DNA from: Symsagittifera roscoffensis
Taxonomy: Eukaryota > Xenacoelomorpha > Acoela > Convolutidae
Reading direction: 5' to 3'
DNA length: 64,000 nucleotides
NCBI RefSeq assembly: GCF_963678635.1
Contig: NC_087062.1
Coordinates: 59,226,129-59,290,128 of the forward strand
Below are positions 1 to 13,034 of the stretch, in pieces. Made by a program: the position numbers and the translations under genes. Numbering within the stretch: position 1 is the stretch's first letter; each line of letters begins with the position of its first letter. Under the pieces are notes generated by a model. It was not told where the DNA came from. It did no database searches and was given only the letters and a program-made list of their open reading frames with translations.

Positions 1-1130
1 CCTCTCAGGAAACGAAAGAATGGCCGATCCCCCACCCTTCCTGGTTCGTGAATTTTCGGTCTTAACTAAGTTAAAAAGCTATTCACGGTAATCCGGAAGG
101 CTTCCGCGTTCCAAACTACCCTTCCACCCCGGCGGTTTAGGCCTATTAAGGGCGTTAATGTGAGCATCCGCTCGGCGCGGAGTGCTCGTTAACGGTTCTG
201 CCGGTCATGATGTTAAAAAAGAATAACACCCAGGAGCGCCATAAAAACATCTATGTAACATTCGCCCGGAAGATACATATCGACGGAAAATAAAACTAAG
301 TCCTAAGACGACTGGCTAACGTCTAAACAGAACTTTTATATGCTTTTCACCGTCTCTACCAAGCCAGTACTTTCGGTGGTCTTTTCTAACATCGGGTCGA
401 CAAAAAACGTTACTGCTTTCGACTTCGGTCAAAACACTCAAATTAACTTAGTTACATGCAAAAAAAGTGAGCTCATGGCTGGGCCTCCGTATCCCCAGAC
501 CACGAGGTCACTCCTAAAAACAAGGCTACTACTACTTATTGAATTATTATTGTTTTTGTTCAGTAGATAAAAATCATCATCTCCATCGAAGATGGATCAG
601 CCCTTTCCCCCAATTCCTAGCTTCTCATCCTTATCAAAATGAATCCAGTTGTTAATTAAATTCAATTCAGGACATGCCAGGAAGCTAAAAGTTTATATAA
701 AAGGATAAAAGTTTCAGTCCCGAAACCCTTCGGATTCTTGAATCCACTGAATCAAGCACGTTAAACTTGATTTCTCCGTAACCCGGAAGGCTGTTTTCCA
801 CCCTTCACCGTTGTTCGCAACGGCCTTGCAACTATTGTAGCGACACAATAGTTGCAACTCGGAACGTTCTCTGTTAACTCCGTGATTCGTTGTCGTTTCT
901 TAATCACAATTTCCGCTGTTCTCGCAATCGCAACTAATGTTGTTCTGTTTCTTTTTAGCTCTTCCGCCAAAATGGCCGCTTCTGACGCTTCTCAGAAATG
1001 TTACGTCATCACTTCGAAAATTTAAAATTTCAAAATACTAGAATATCTTGACCTTCACCGTTCTACTAATCATCCGAATAACGTCGTTAATCCTTCAAAA
1101 TCACTAACTCGGAAGGTCCGCTGCTAAAAA
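1..1130. other. Gene-poor left flank
   Basis: This stretch is richer in G+C than most of the window and shows no convincing gene. The open frames are short; the minus-strand one at 761-970 begins with TTG and matches nothing I recognise. A phrase built on ccggaaggct recurs near 90 and 783, each time followed by a pyrimidine-rich cacccttc-like stretch, suggesting an old duplicated unit. Two neighbouring hairpins (808-857) are listed separately. Confidence 0.5.
808..857. repeat. Two adjacent perfect hairpins
   Basis: The first is CCGTTG-TTCG-CAACGG (808-823), a 6-bp stem closed by a TTCG tetraloop, which is an unusually stable loop in RNA. Two bases later a second inverted repeat begins (826-838 pairing with 845-857, arm TTGCAACTATTGT, 6-base loop). 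Both stems are perfect. They could be the centre of a MITE or part of a structured transcript; the sequence does not decide. Confidence 0.6.
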
Positions 1131-3044
1131 TTCCTAAACTGCAGAGATTGCATTTTGTCCATTCTGGTCGATTGTCACAGTGTTTCCAATTCGGAGAGTG
1201 ACATTTCTTCAAAAATTCTACTTATTGTATATTCTAATTTCAAATCAAAAAATATATCGTGAAGGATGGCACCAAAGTAGGTGTTATTCATTAGTAAAAG
1301 TTTTTGTAGTCGTGTGCCATCATTTTTTTCTGCATGAATTTTTCCGGCAGTGTTTTCTGTGTTTTTGTAAAATGTTATCGGAATGTAGCATTTTTTGTCT
1401 TCTCGATTTTAATATGGGTGTGCTAGGTCAAAAATTAATTTGCCTGTTTTCATGTCGAAACCTTAGTCGTATTTGAAAAGAATTTCTGAATATTGTGTTT
1501 TAAAAAGTGGTTTGGGACACGTACATGCTACTTCCGTTTCAGGATGAAACTGAAAGCGTGTTAATTTGTTTTCAGTACCATCTATAATTCTATATTTCTG
1601 TAAAATTGCTCTAATTTGGTTGATTTTATCGAAAAAGACAATTCTACAAAGTATTTTCAGTGAAATTTTATCATTATTGCGTGAATTTTAGCGACTTGAA
1701 ATGTGGTACATCCTTGATCAATTTTATAAGGTAAGCTTATTCCTTTTTACAATATGGTATCGTCTTTTAAATTCGTCTTATTTGTAATTTTTCTAAGTGA
1801 AATTTCCAATCAAAAAACATTATTTCTTGGTAGCCTTTATTTTTGGTGTCGGCTTTACAATTTGATGGGTTATTGATATCGATGTGTTGTACCCAATTTT
1901 TATCATGTAAATCATAGGTTAAACGTGCGTGTGCGCCGTGATACGGGAATTTATCGTCTAATTTAATATGACCTTGATGTTGTGCTTGGTGTGCAGAGTC
2001 TGGGAAGACTTAAAAAACTACCAATTTGCGATTTGTGCTTTTGTTTGTGACTGTTTTTAATCGTTGTAGTTCGTTTTTGCAGTCTTCAGGGCTAGGATAT
2101 AACAATATTTTGATTTTACTTTGCAAGAAGGATTCATGGTCGAGTCTATAATTTTATGCTGTTTGAAACTTGTAAACAATGTTGTTTCTTTTCTGAGAAT
2201 TTTGCTGCAAACGTATATCCTGTTAGAGTTGTACCTCGCGCTTTTGAGTGAAGTATAGCTACTATAGCTGTGGATTTAATGTCTTGTGGTTCAGATTCGC
2301 AATGTGCTGTTTGATTAATTGCATATTTATGTAACGTTTTTTGTTGGTTTTCATCACAATCATATTATGTAACAAGAAAATCTTGTGGTCCTGTTCATGG
2401 GAATGGTTTTGATGAGGAAAGGGCCCCAAAAGTACAAGAGGAGAAAAAGTTTTGATAGGAAAGTTTTTTTGTAAGATACATATGTATGATAATCCTGAAA
2501 AAGGATTATAGAATGTTACATAGCCTAGTGTCTTTTTTGTATGTCTATCGTGTTTGTAGATAAAATCTGTAGTGATAAATGGAGGTGGCAACGATTGAAC
2601 TCTTACGTTTGGTGGAGATAGTGGTAGTAGATGATGCACTACCTTTTTTAATTTTACGGTTATTTCGAATTTAAGGGTTAAGTTATGTTGGAAAAGCATT
2701 TGGACGTTTTGTTCTTGTATGTCCTTTTGAATATCGCGTCTATATTTTAGTCTACTGAGTGCCAAATTCTGTAGTCGATTGCTATCGAGGCGTTGGCGAA
2801 AAAGGGGAGAGAGTGCTACAAAGGAGTTCCAATCTAAGCGTAAGGCTGTATTAGTACTTTGTAATTCACGATATCTATTGTCTTGTTGACTTGGAAAATT
2901 TAGAGGAAAAGTACTTGTTGGTGTTTGACCTGTTACTGAAGGTGTTAAAGAAGGAGTTTCTGGTTCTGATAAAGAGGTGTCTGAGGAAATGTTTTTGGGA
3001 TCGTTAACCAAGTTTTGTTCATTTTGAGAACATGTTTGTGTCAT
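1131..3044 (-). pseudogene. Env-like third region of copy B (5' part)
   Basis: An ATG at 3,044 opens a 260-codon frame (to 2,262) that aligns well with 40,072-40,713 of element A, including the short stretches LRLDWN, SLPPPFITT and FYNPFSGLSY. Beyond 2,262 the similarity continues in shifted frames: near 1,950 the minus strand keeps a GAHARLTYDLHDK-like stretch, and near 1,190 an SRIFEEMSLSELE-like stretch. It is lost near 1,131. The order (after integrase) is that of env genes in env-bearing Ty3/gypsy elements. The piece lacks the C-terminal membrane segment seen in A, so it is a truncated dead copy. Confidence 0.7.
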
Positions 3045-4795
3045 TCAAGGTAGAAGTTTTTGCTATGAAATAGGGGGATTAAAGGGATTTTCACGAGTTT
3101 GTTCAGAAAATGGTTTTGAACGTTAAAAATCTGATGGAATATTTTAAGCATTTTGTTGGGAAATCGTTTGACGTGATAGAGGGGCGCTTTGTATTGTGTT
3201 ATTTGACAGATCTAAAGGGATCGATGATGGTGATCACGGTATTTAAAATGAACTCTTGGTGTCGCAAGGTTCCGGTCTGGTCGGAGATAAATAAATTGTC
3301 TTTTTATTGTATCTGCTAAGTTTAGGTTTTGGCTTGGATGTCTGGTTCTGTTAAGATCTTGTTGAAGTGGTGAGTTTTATTTGTTTTAAAAATATGTCCT
3401 TTATAGTTTTCATATGCAAAAATTATTAGCAAAATTGTTGCACAAGCAAAAGTAAATATTGCTTTTTTGTGCATTTAAGAATTTGTTAAACTTTAACTTT
3501 TAAATTTGTTAAAGAGAAAGGAGAAAAGTTAGAAAGGTTACGAAAAGGAACAAAATATCTTTTCTACCTAGTGAAATTCGTATCATTTATGAAATATTAA
3601 GTTTCGTACCTGATTAGGTGGCCAATGGTTTTAAAGAGAGAAAAGTAGGTTTGTATTGGGGAAAAAATGAATAGACTGGAAGTTAATAAGTTTTAAAAAG
3701 TCTGTTATGAGAAAAATACAGAGTTGAATAAGTGTTGAAAAAAGTTGAAATGAATTATTTTAGTTGTTGAACTGAATTTGAAATAAGAATTTGAAAAGTG
3801 ATTTGCTTTTTCGAAAGGTTTTTTTTCGGAATTGAAGCCAAGTTTTGTCGAATTGCATATTGATTTTTGACAACTGAGATATATATGAGGGGTTTTTGGT
3901 GGAAGGAAGTCTGGGTTTTCAGGTGTTAACTTTCTAAGTCTTGTTTTTATTTGTAGAATGATTAGGCGGTTTTTTGAGCTAAAACGGCTTTAAGCTTTGT
4001 GATCATGTCGAAATTTGTCTTAAAGATATTTCAATATTTTTGTCTGGGGAATTACGGGGTATAATTTGAGACAATATTGTTGAATTTTGTGCTGATTGAT
4101 AGAAGAGAGTTGCAACTTTTATATGAACTTTATCTAAGATGTCAAATGGAAGGGTAGTGCTTGTTTTCGATCTGAAGGTCTTCAAGTTAGAGTTTAAGAT
4201 CTAGTTCAAGATGGAGATATGTTGGCTGATAATAGTGGTGGTGTTTAGAGAAAAATACGATGATTTCAAATCAGTTCGATTGGTTGATTTTAAACTAGTT
4301 TTCACGAGGAGAATGAATTGTTGTAAATAGCAATTACTTTAAGGCTTTTTTAAAAATGTTTTTTATGTTGTTTCATTAGTCCTGGGGAATTCTGAAATTC
4401 TACTTTCTTTAGTATTCAACATTGTGGAATAAAGGTTTTGGAATCTTTTCTTGGTTGATTTCTAACACAAGATGGTTGACATTGTTGTGATTTTTTTGGC
4501 TTCGGGTATGAAGATTTATTCTTGTAGCTTAACGGTTAAGTCTTTTTTTTGGGGCTTGTCTAATATATCTTGTGGAGATACATCTGATGATTTGGGTAGA
4601 TAATTAGAATTTTTTCAGTTTATGGTATTTTCTATGGTGTTGTCAAAGATATGTAGTCCTGTGAAGGACTATAATTGTGTTAATTCACAAAGGGCGTATT
4701 CCTTTGGGTACTAGGGCAAAAGGTTGTTTCTATGTGGTATTATTTAATTTTTTTGTGATCGATAAGTTTATATGTGACATCTGTAGGTTTTTCGA

Positions 4796-5855
4796 TTATT
4801 TGAAACTGTCCTTTTCGGATACCTTGTAGTTTTTCGAATTTCTTTTCTGAATAAAAAATTTGGTTCTGAAACTAATGTTTCTACTTTTAGATTTGATGCT
4901 GGTGTAAAATGTGAGCTTATTTGAGATTGAATGTTTTGTCTTTGTAACAATTTCTTTGCAACTTTTTTTGAAAATTTCATTATGTTTTTTATGTCGGTTT
5001 AATATCCCTTCTGTATAAGTTCCAGAGGCTAATTTTAGGATTTGTGGATGGTGAAAATGATCGGCGTCATGAGTGTTAAGTGATACATTATAACAAACTG
5101 AATCTTTGTTGGGTTGACAGTAACCTTGTGCGTTTTTGGGCAATTTTGTGAACGTTATTGGCTTACCTAGTTTTTGGTTAAATACCATTTCATATATATT
5201 TCAAGAGTTGTTAGGATTTGGTAATTATATGCTACAGGGGATAAGTAAACGTCTGTTGACTCTTCGGTATATTTTTTATCGTCTCCGTTTGTAATACATT
5301 GAAAATTTTCTTGTAATGAACGGTTTATGCCTTCCACTAGTCCATTTGTCCTAGGGGCATGGGTTGTTCTAGGTTTGTGTTTTATATTATAGAGGTGACA
5401 TAGTGTTATGATTTAATTATTTATAATCTCTGCTCCATTGCCTGTGACAAGATTTTCTGGTAGTCCAATTTTGCTATCCAATGATTGTGAAGTGTTTTGT
5501 AAGCATAATAAGCCTTACAATGAGGTACAGGATTGAGTGCTACATAATGCGTAAATGCATCAACTATTACCTTTATATACGAATTTCCTTCTGAGGAGGG
5601 TGATATATGGCCTTTGGAGTCAAATAGATTTCTGTGGTTGAAATATAGACTTTGCCATTTTAAGTCTTGTTTTTTCGCTAATTGTTTTTGATGTGGAAAA
5701 AGTTTGTTTAGTTGACATATTATGCAACCATTGCATAATACTTTTATCCAAATTAGTGCATTTGGAAACAAAAAGTTTTGGGTGAATTTCGAATATCTTC
5801 TTCCTGAACTTGCATGTTTTTTTTGTATATAAGGAATGTGAAACGTAAAATGCAA
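4796..5855 (-). pseudogene. Integrase of copy B (broken)
   Basis: The minus frame 5,855-5,421 holds the Cys pair of the integrase zinc-binding region (CNGCIICQLNK) and the start of the catalytic core (HISPSSEGNSYIKVIVDAFT, where the aspartate of VDAFT is the likely first acidic residue). It then loses frame just before the next conserved acidic block. A second frame (5,188-4,796) carries the C-terminal part, beginning FNQKLGKPITF. Known family role: integrase inserts the cDNA copy into the host chromosome. Nonfunctional because of frame loss and missing segments. Confidence 0.75.
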
Positions 5856-6139
5856 TTTAACTTAAGCTTCATGGTAGACAGGGTACTTTTGTTTCAGGAA
5901 TGTGATAATCTAAGAAATCAGTGTTTTCGTTTATCGTTGTTCAATTAAATTTTCGGTAGCATCGAATTATGGTTTTGTTTCCTAAAATTTTGATGTCAGC
6001 TTTCACTGGTTTTGTTTTCTATTCGACCCAATATAAAGGTTGTCTGATGACAGGGTCAAGCGTTTGGTATTTTGTAATAATTGAAGTGTATTATTTTGAA
6101 TTTCATTTTTTGAACGAGGTATATTATTCAGCGGGTCTG

Positions 6140-6970
6140 ATTTATCTGGCGCTATTTTCATATGTTTTTTAAAAGGATTTGGTGATATTTGTCTAAAACT
6201 TTGAACATTTGTTTTGTTTGTGACTGTGTGAAAACATCGTCTAAATATGTAATTAAGTTTTCGCTAAGAGTAGGTGGTCTAAAACATTTTTTCATAATTG
6301 CTGAAAATCTGCTGGTCTTATGGATATATCATAGCGTTTGGTTGCAAGCGCTATTCATGTCGGCAGTGGTATATTAATGTCCATTCATCTTTGTAAGTAT
6401 TATTTGTATTGGTTCTATAGACAAATTGCATTTTAATTGATCAATTAGGAAGTTGAGATATCTTGCATCTAGGACAATTTTTTTTAATGATTCGCCTTTA
6501 GCGAGCATAATTAAGGGGTTGACAAAAGTATTTCCTTCGATTGTTGTTTTTTGGTTTACTGGTGAGATAGATTCGTTTTGCTTAAAAACGTCTAGAAACC
6601 TGTTTATTTTATCTTGTAAGTGAACTGGAAGTTTAACTGCGCGTTGTTTTTTGAAAATCGCGTCAGTTTGACTGGAACGTGTAGTGGTTAATGTGTTTTT
6701 CCAGCATCAAATTTTGATGTGGCTTAAACCATAGGATATTTTTATAATATTAATTCTGCTAGTTACTCAAATTGATGCAGATTGATTTGAGAATGTTGAA
6801 AATTGAACATCGTTATAATTTTTTCTTGGGCATTTGTGTATTTTGAGATCTGAAATGTTAGTTTGAAATATGGTGTTTTTGTGAAATAATCGTGTTTCTT
6901 TTTGAGTCATTAGTTGTATGATTATAGTTAATTCTTCATTAAGAATTGTAAGTTGACAAATATTTTTTTT
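6140..6970 (-). pseudogene. Reverse transcriptase of copy B (broken)
   Basis: The minus strand near 6,235 reads TYLDDVF, the YxDD active-site box, and near 6,385 ADMNSA, keeping the first catalytic aspartate that element A has lost. Near 6,700 it reads KFDAGK, matching the region upstream of RT in A. The frame shifts several times. At 6,139 the sequence jumps straight to integrase-side DNA: about 860 bases present in copy C (13,035-13,895) are missing, removing RNase H. Confidence 0.75.
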
Positions 6971-8050
6971 CAAAATACTATTAACTCTATATGGTCTTTC
7001 TTGTATAGGTCCTAAAAGTCCTACAGGTAGTGCAACTCTTTATGGTAAATTGTTGTATTCATGTAGAATTATTACATCTGTGTTGTATTTTTAGCGTATT
7101 TGATAGATGAATTTTTTACTCCGCAAAATGTTTGATTTGGTTTGAAATCAAGATCAGACAGATATAGTTTTGTTTGTTTTTTAATCAGTGTTATATTGAT
7201 TTACTTGATTGATAAAAAAATTGTATACATGTCCTGAGAGTGGTTTCAGATGCTTTCATTGTTGGTTATATAAATATTAAAATATTTTTTTAGAAAAACA
7301 GGGGTTGCTTATTTAATCTTTGGAAGAATTTTAGATATGTAATACTTAGTTTTGTATGTTTGTCTTTGATGTGTAATTCACTGTTTAAGTTGTTTTTAGT
7401 TGGGATATAGATAGTAATAAATGTGATTCTGACGATATTGTGTTTTATGTCTGTTATGTGGAATATTTGCTTGAAGGACTTAAGTAAAAGTTTGTTTTGT
7501 CATTGTTCGAGAGGGAATAAGAAGTAAACGACATTTTTCATAGTTTGTTAGGCTTGCACCTTGTGCAGTGGCTAGCTTAACTGAGGTTTTGGAGAAGGAA
7601 ACCTTTTGGATGTATAGTTTGAATTTTTCCATGTAGGGATATTAATAAAGTCTGATTCTCCGCCAAAATCAATTAAAAATATATTTCAAGAGCTGGTGAT
7701 TGGAAATTTTTGCATTTCGGGTTTTCTAAGAAAAGTTGGATTGTCCAAAGTTTTGCTTTTGGTTGCTTTTTTTTTAATTGATGTATTTTAGTGTGGGTTG
7801 TTCTATTTGAAGTTGGTTTCAACTATATGTGGGGTGTAATTTGTTGTTTCTTGATTTTTATTTGGTTTTTGAAGATTCGAATGAATATTTTCTTTTTGTT
7901 TTTAATTCAATTAAGTTGGTGTTTTAAAATAGTTTTCTTATGTAGTATGTTAAAAATAAGTGTGTTTTCCGTATCACTATTGTCATCTGTGGTTTCACAG
8001 TGTATGTGATTTAACTGTAGTACTGAAGTTTCTGTTTTGTCGATGCCTGG
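6971..8050 (-). pseudogene. Protease and protease-RT linker of copy B (decayed)
   Basis: Short minus-strand stretches match 37,576-38,514 of element A: near 7,550 the KLATAQGASL-type segment, and near 7,300 the FFQRLNKQP segment. No intact frame spans the region. The gag/protease border near 8,040 reads as GACCCACCAGGC on the minus strand, where A has a run of 12 C. Confidence 0.6.
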
Positions 8051-10216
8051 TGGGTCTAAGTTTGTTTCATCTGTAGATTGTACTGGATTAATTTGGCTTT
8101 GTTGTTTGAATGTGCTATTTCAATAGTTTTGACTTGTTGTATTTGAAAAATGAGAGTTATTGCGATTTAATGACTGAAAGTAATTTCTTGATTTGTTCTG
8201 AGTTGTTGTTTCTGTGTTTAGAATTTTTACGGGATCTATTATTAGGTTTTTTCTATTATGGTCCATTGTTGGACTAGTTTGTGATCTATAATTCGAATAG
8301 TTTCGATTTCGACTAATTGAATAAATTCAATTTCGATTGTTTGGAGAATTTCATGAACGGTCCTTGGAATAGTATCCATTCCGAGAGTTTGAGTAAGAAC
8401 AGTTCCTATTACTATCATTTTTGAATAGATAATTCTATTTGATTGTTCTAGAGTAATTGTTTCTATACTGATTAATTTGACTGTTTGATCTGTTATATCT
8501 AATTTATGAATGATTTTGTGAATTTCGTCGATCTGGTGTTCTTCCGCGAAAACTATTTCAATAGAAAAGTTTTTTCAATCTGTTTTTGCTTTAGCTGTCT
8601 GGAAGTGGTTTTCCTGAGCTGTATTTACTCTGAACATTTTTGTTTGATAAACTTTGATCTTTCTTCAAGTATTGATAAAAAGATTTGCTTGGTTCTTTTT
8701 GTTTTTGTGGTCTATTTAGGTTGTCTTGTTGGTTTTATGTGCCTTCAGCAATGCTATGTCCATATTTGCGACAATAATTGAACCATTTCTTATATGATGG
8801 CTTGCTTTTAAATATCGGATTTTTTTCATAGATAATTAATAATCGAGTGATTTTCTCTGCTAGTTCGTCACCAGTGTCTTAGATATTATTCATTTGTTAA
8901 GTTGTTGTTTGAGCGTTGTTTACATATTTTAGTTTTCAATTTTCTGTTTCTTCTAACTTCATTGTGATTTTAGCTTTTTGTAGTTTATCTACTAGCTTTC
9001 GAAAATCTGTATTGGTTTCTCGGATCGATGATGGGCGTGATGCTCTCTTTTTTATTGCAATTTTTTTTATTGGTGATTTTTGTGTTTGTAAAACCATGTA
9101 TATTGAGAGTCTATGCTTTTCGTACTAGGGCTTCAATTGTTACTGCGAGTTGTTTTATTGATTCGTTTGGATTTCTGAAAAATTCTATGTGAATCGTTTC
9201 CAATCAGATTTAATTTCTATAGGTATGATTGGACCTCATTTTTGAGCTGCGCCATCAAGAGTAATTTCAATTAATGCTGAGCGCCTATTTATCCAATTCT
9301 GATGAAGTGGCGTATTTACTGGTTCTGGATCTAGATTGAAAATTAAATTTATTGTAACTGCATTTAGGTAATCTTTTATTGAGTTTTCAGGTTATGTTCC
9401 TGTGAACACCATGAATGGTTTGTTAGATGACATAGATGGTTCACCTATACGGTATGAATTCATTGTCATTTGAAGTGATTCGGCTGTGTTTGGTAATTGT
9501 TTAAATTTTGTAAGGTGAGTTTTTGTACTTTGGTGTTGTCTTAAAAAAATGGTTATGGAATTTCATTTTGCATTGGATTGGGTTAGTATCTTTGATTATT
9601 TTTATGGTTCTGTGATTGCATATTATTATTTGATTATGCCAAATTTTACCGTTGAGGAAAGTGTTGTCGTGTTTGTTCTGAGTTCAAGTAAGCTTCAAAA
9701 ATATCTGGTTGATAATATTATCTGGTTGGTCAAAATTATTCCAATTATTTTTCTGTGGAATATTATTGAAATTGTGTTGATTTTAATTGAAGTTATCTTC
9801 ATCTTCAGAATAATGTGGTTGTTTTCTTGTGAATTGTTTGTTCGTTGGATTTTATTTTATTGAAAATATGGTTAATTTTCAGTACGGTCTGTTGGAGTTT
9901 TTCGTTTTCCTTAAAGTATACTGACAGGGAATCTGATTATGGTGTCTGTTGAAAGTAGTTATGTTCTTGTGCTTGATTTCGCATTGTGTAAAGATATTTT
10001 GCTATTGGGTTGCTAATGTTTTTGTTTGCGAAAAAATCATAATTGTGATTTGCGAAATGATTTATTTTTACGTGTTTTTGTTTGTTGGATTGTCGTGTTT
10101 TAGTTATTGGTCTCTTTTTTTGATAATCAATGTGAGAGTATTTTGAAACAACTGATGGTTTGACTGTTGATTGTATTGTTGTTTGCGGGAAAGGGGAATT
10201 GCAAAGTAAAGACAGC
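8051..10216 (-). pseudogene. Gag of copy B (3' two thirds, decayed)
   Basis: The frame at 10,218-9,937 matches gag of element A (shared stretches QSTVK and KYSHIDYQ). Near 8,770 the minus strand encodes the zinc knuckle, but two of its cysteines are changed: the first to Phe and the last to Gly (FNYCRKYGHSIAEG versus CNYCRRYGHSISEC in A). From 8,050 to 8,500 lies the Asn/Arg/Ser-rich tail. Gag residues before about 350 are missing, replaced by repeat R1. Confidence 0.75.
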
Positions 10217-10940
10217 AAGGGTATTGCAAACTGGTACTGACTTTTTTTAAAAGTGATTAAATTTTATTTCACAGAAAAGACAAAATTAGCAACTGTAAAT
10301 GTGGGTTTAATACATAATGGACTAAGGCTTTTGTGCGTCTCCGGCGCACCTGGTCTTAAGGTAACGAATACGCCCGGGCCAGCAAAAATTCTGGGTTTGA
10401 TTCTGACAGGACCTGCTTTTTTCAAACGGAAAACTTTTTGCTTGTCGGCTTAGTTGCCACTATTTAGTATTTGTCGGCTCAATTAAACGGCTAGACAAGA
10501 AGGTGGGTAGGTGATGACGAGTCTCAAAAAAAATTAATCCAGAGCAAAAGAGCCTATCAACTAAATCTTGGGATAAACTGTTCAAAAAAGACCTTGAAAA
10601 CAAGTTGGGAGCTCTCTAACCGGCTAACTTTTTATGCCAAAACAGTTTGACAACTTGACAAAATAGTAAGACAGATTAAAATTAATTCTCATTCAATTCA
10701 GTTGCTTTGCTATGACCTTCTAATTTTTAAGACTTTGACCTTTCTTTGACCGAATTTGCAGCGCTTAAATAGTATAAACTTTGATCAAAACAGCGAAAAC
10801 TTTTTCAAAAGTAGAAAAACATAACAATTTTTAACAAGGATGGCCGGTTACTGTGCAAATAGCACAATGTTCCGACCACAGTCCTAAAAAACACAAAAAT
10901 ATTTTCTCAATTTGGTGTCGTTTTTTTCTGCATGTTGTAA
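10217..10940 (+). repeat. Dispersed repeat R1, copy 1
   Basis: This stretch recurs almost unchanged at 18,076-18,800, and its first 270 bases recur inverted at 56,520-56,815. It begins with cagcaagggt and includes a relatively G+C-rich core (gcgtctccggcgcacctggt). The visible plus frame here (from 10,253) is probably not the original one. In another frame the core encodes WS-x-GNEYA-x-ASKNSG, a pattern also kept at 56 kb and, more diverged, at 53.7 kb (HTWSSDNECAWDGKCSG). That points to an old coding fragment. Family unknown. Confidence 0.6.
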
Positions 10941-11810
10941 TGACGGGGTATAAGTTGAGGCAATATTGTTGATTTTTGTGCTGATTGATAGAAGAGAGTT
11001 GCAACTTTTATATGAACTTTATCTAAGATGTCAAATGGAAGGGTAGTGCTTGTTTTCGATCTGAAGGTCTTCAAGTTAGAGTTTAAGATCTAGTTCAAGA
11101 TGGAGATATGTTGGCTGATAATAGTGGTGGTGTTTAGAGAAAAATACGATGATTTCAAATCAGTTCGATTGGTTGATTTTAAACTAGTTTTCACGAGGAG
11201 AATGAATTGTTGTAAATATCAACTACTTTAAGGCTTTTTTAAAAATGTTTTTTATGTTGTTTCATTAGTCCTGGGGAATTCTGAGATTCTACTTTCTTTA
11301 GTATTCAACATTGTGGAATAAAGGTTTTGGAATCTTTTCTTGGTTGATTTCTAAGACATGATGTTTAACGTTGTTGTGATTTTTTTGGTTTCGGGTATGA
11401 AGATTTATTCTTGTAGCTTAACGGTTAAGTCTTTTTTTTGGGGGCTTGTCTAATATATCTTGTGGAGATACATCTGATGATTTGGGTAGATAATTAGAAT
11501 TTTTTTTCAGTTTATGTTATTTTCTATGGTGTTTTCAAAGATATGTAGTCCTGTGAAGGACTATAATTGTGTTAACTCACAAAGGGCGTATTCCTTTGGG
11601 TAGTAGGGCAAAAGGTTGTTTCTATGTGGTATTATTTAATTTTTTTTGTGATCGATAAGTTTATATGTGACATCTGTAGGTTTTTCGATTATTTGAACTG
11701 TCCTTTTCGGGTAGCTTGTAGGTTTTCGAATTTCTTTTCTGAATAAAAAAAATTTGGATCTGAAACTAATGTTTCAACTTTTAGATTTGATGCTGGTGTA
11801 AAATGTGAGT

Positions 11811-12770
11811 TTATTGGAGATTGAATGTTTTGTCTTTGTAACAATTTCTTTGCAACTTTTTGGTAAATTTCATTATGTTTTTTTTATGTCGGTTTAATAT
11901 CCCTTCTGTATAGGTTCCAGAGGCTAATTTTAGGATTTGTGGATAGTGAAAATGATCAGCGTCATGAGTGTTAAGTGATACATTATAACAAACTGAATCT
12001 TTGTTGGGTTGACAGTAACCTTGTGCGTTTTTGGGCAAATTTGTGAACGTTATTGGCTCACCTAGTTTTTGGTTAAATACCATTTCGAATGGTGATGGTC
12101 CAAGAGTTGTTAGGATTTGGTAATTATATGCTACAGGGAATAAGTTAACGTCTATTGACTCTTCGGTATATTTTTTATCGTCTCCGTTTATAATACATCG
12201 AAAATTTTCTTGTAATGAACGGTTTATGCCTTCCACTAGTCCATTTGTCCTTGGGGCATGGGTTGTTCTAGGTTTATGTTTTATATTATAGAGGTGACAT
12301 AGTGTTATGATTTAATTATTTATAATCTCTGCTCCATTGCCTGTGACAAGATTTTCTGGTAGTCCAATTTTGCTATCCAATGATTGTGAAGTGTTTTGTA
12401 AGCATAATAAGCATTACAATGAGGTACAGGAGTGAGTGCTACATAATGCGTAAATGCATCAACTATTTATTATATACGAACTTCCTTCTGAGGAGGGTCA
12501 TATATGGCCTTTGGAGTCAAATAGATTTCTGTGGTTGAAATATAGATTTTGCCATTTTAAGTCTTGTTTTTTCGCTAATTGTTTTTGATGTGGAAAAAGT
12601 TTGTTTAATTGACATGTTATGCAATCATTGCATAATACTTTTATCCAATTTAGTGCATTTGGAAACAAAAAGTTTTGAGTGAATTTCGAATATCTTCTTC
12701 CTGAACCTGCATGTTTTTTTGTATATAAGGAATGTGAAACGTAAAATGCATTTAAACTTAAGCTTCATGG
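11811..12770 (-). pseudogene. Integrase of copy C (broken)
   Basis: The frame 12,236-11,811 carries the C-terminal part of integrase (SPFEMVFNQKLGEP) and extends further upstream than the matching frame in B. The catalytic-core sequence (about 12,330-12,530) and zinc-binding region (about 12,600-12,750) are recognisable on the minus strand but interrupted by stops and indels. It matches 4,796-5,855 of copy B closely. Confidence 0.75.
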
Positions 12771-13034
12771 TAGACATAGTACTTTTGTTTCAGGAGTGTG
12801 ATATTCTAAGAAATCAGTGTTTTCGTTTATCGTTGTGCAATTAAATTTTCGGCAGTATCGAAGTATGGTTTTGTTTCCTAAAATTTTGATGTCAGCTTTC
12901 ACTGGTTTTGTTTTCTATTCGACCCAATATAAAGGTTGTCTGATGACAGGGTGAAGAAATTGGTATTTTTGTAATAATTAAGTGTATTATTTTGAATTTC
13001 TTTTTTTGAACGAGGTATATTATTCAGGGGGTCT

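Larger units (their letters stand above)
1131..10216 (-). mobile_element. LTR retrotransposon copy B, truncated and decayed
   Basis: Read on the minus strand, this region matches element A (31,833-46,535) in order: gag tail, zinc knuckle, protease, RT, integrase, then the third (env-like) region. It begins abruptly inside gag (about residue 350 of A's gag) at the border with repeat R1 near 10,216 and stops inside the env-like region near 1,131, so both LTRs are absent. Frameshifts and stops occur throughout. Relative to copy C it lacks about 860 bases at 6,139 (RNase H region). The part 4,058-10,940 is duplicated in tandem as 10,941-18,800. Confidence 0.85.

Noticed and set aside
9549-9863. 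Long plus-strand hydrophobic frames in copies B and C (also 17,374-17,804, 8,506-9,128, 7,791-8,009)
   Set aside because: They are antisense to gag/pol. Their Phe/Val/Leu-rich content comes from reading Asn/Gln/Lys-rich coding DNA backwards.
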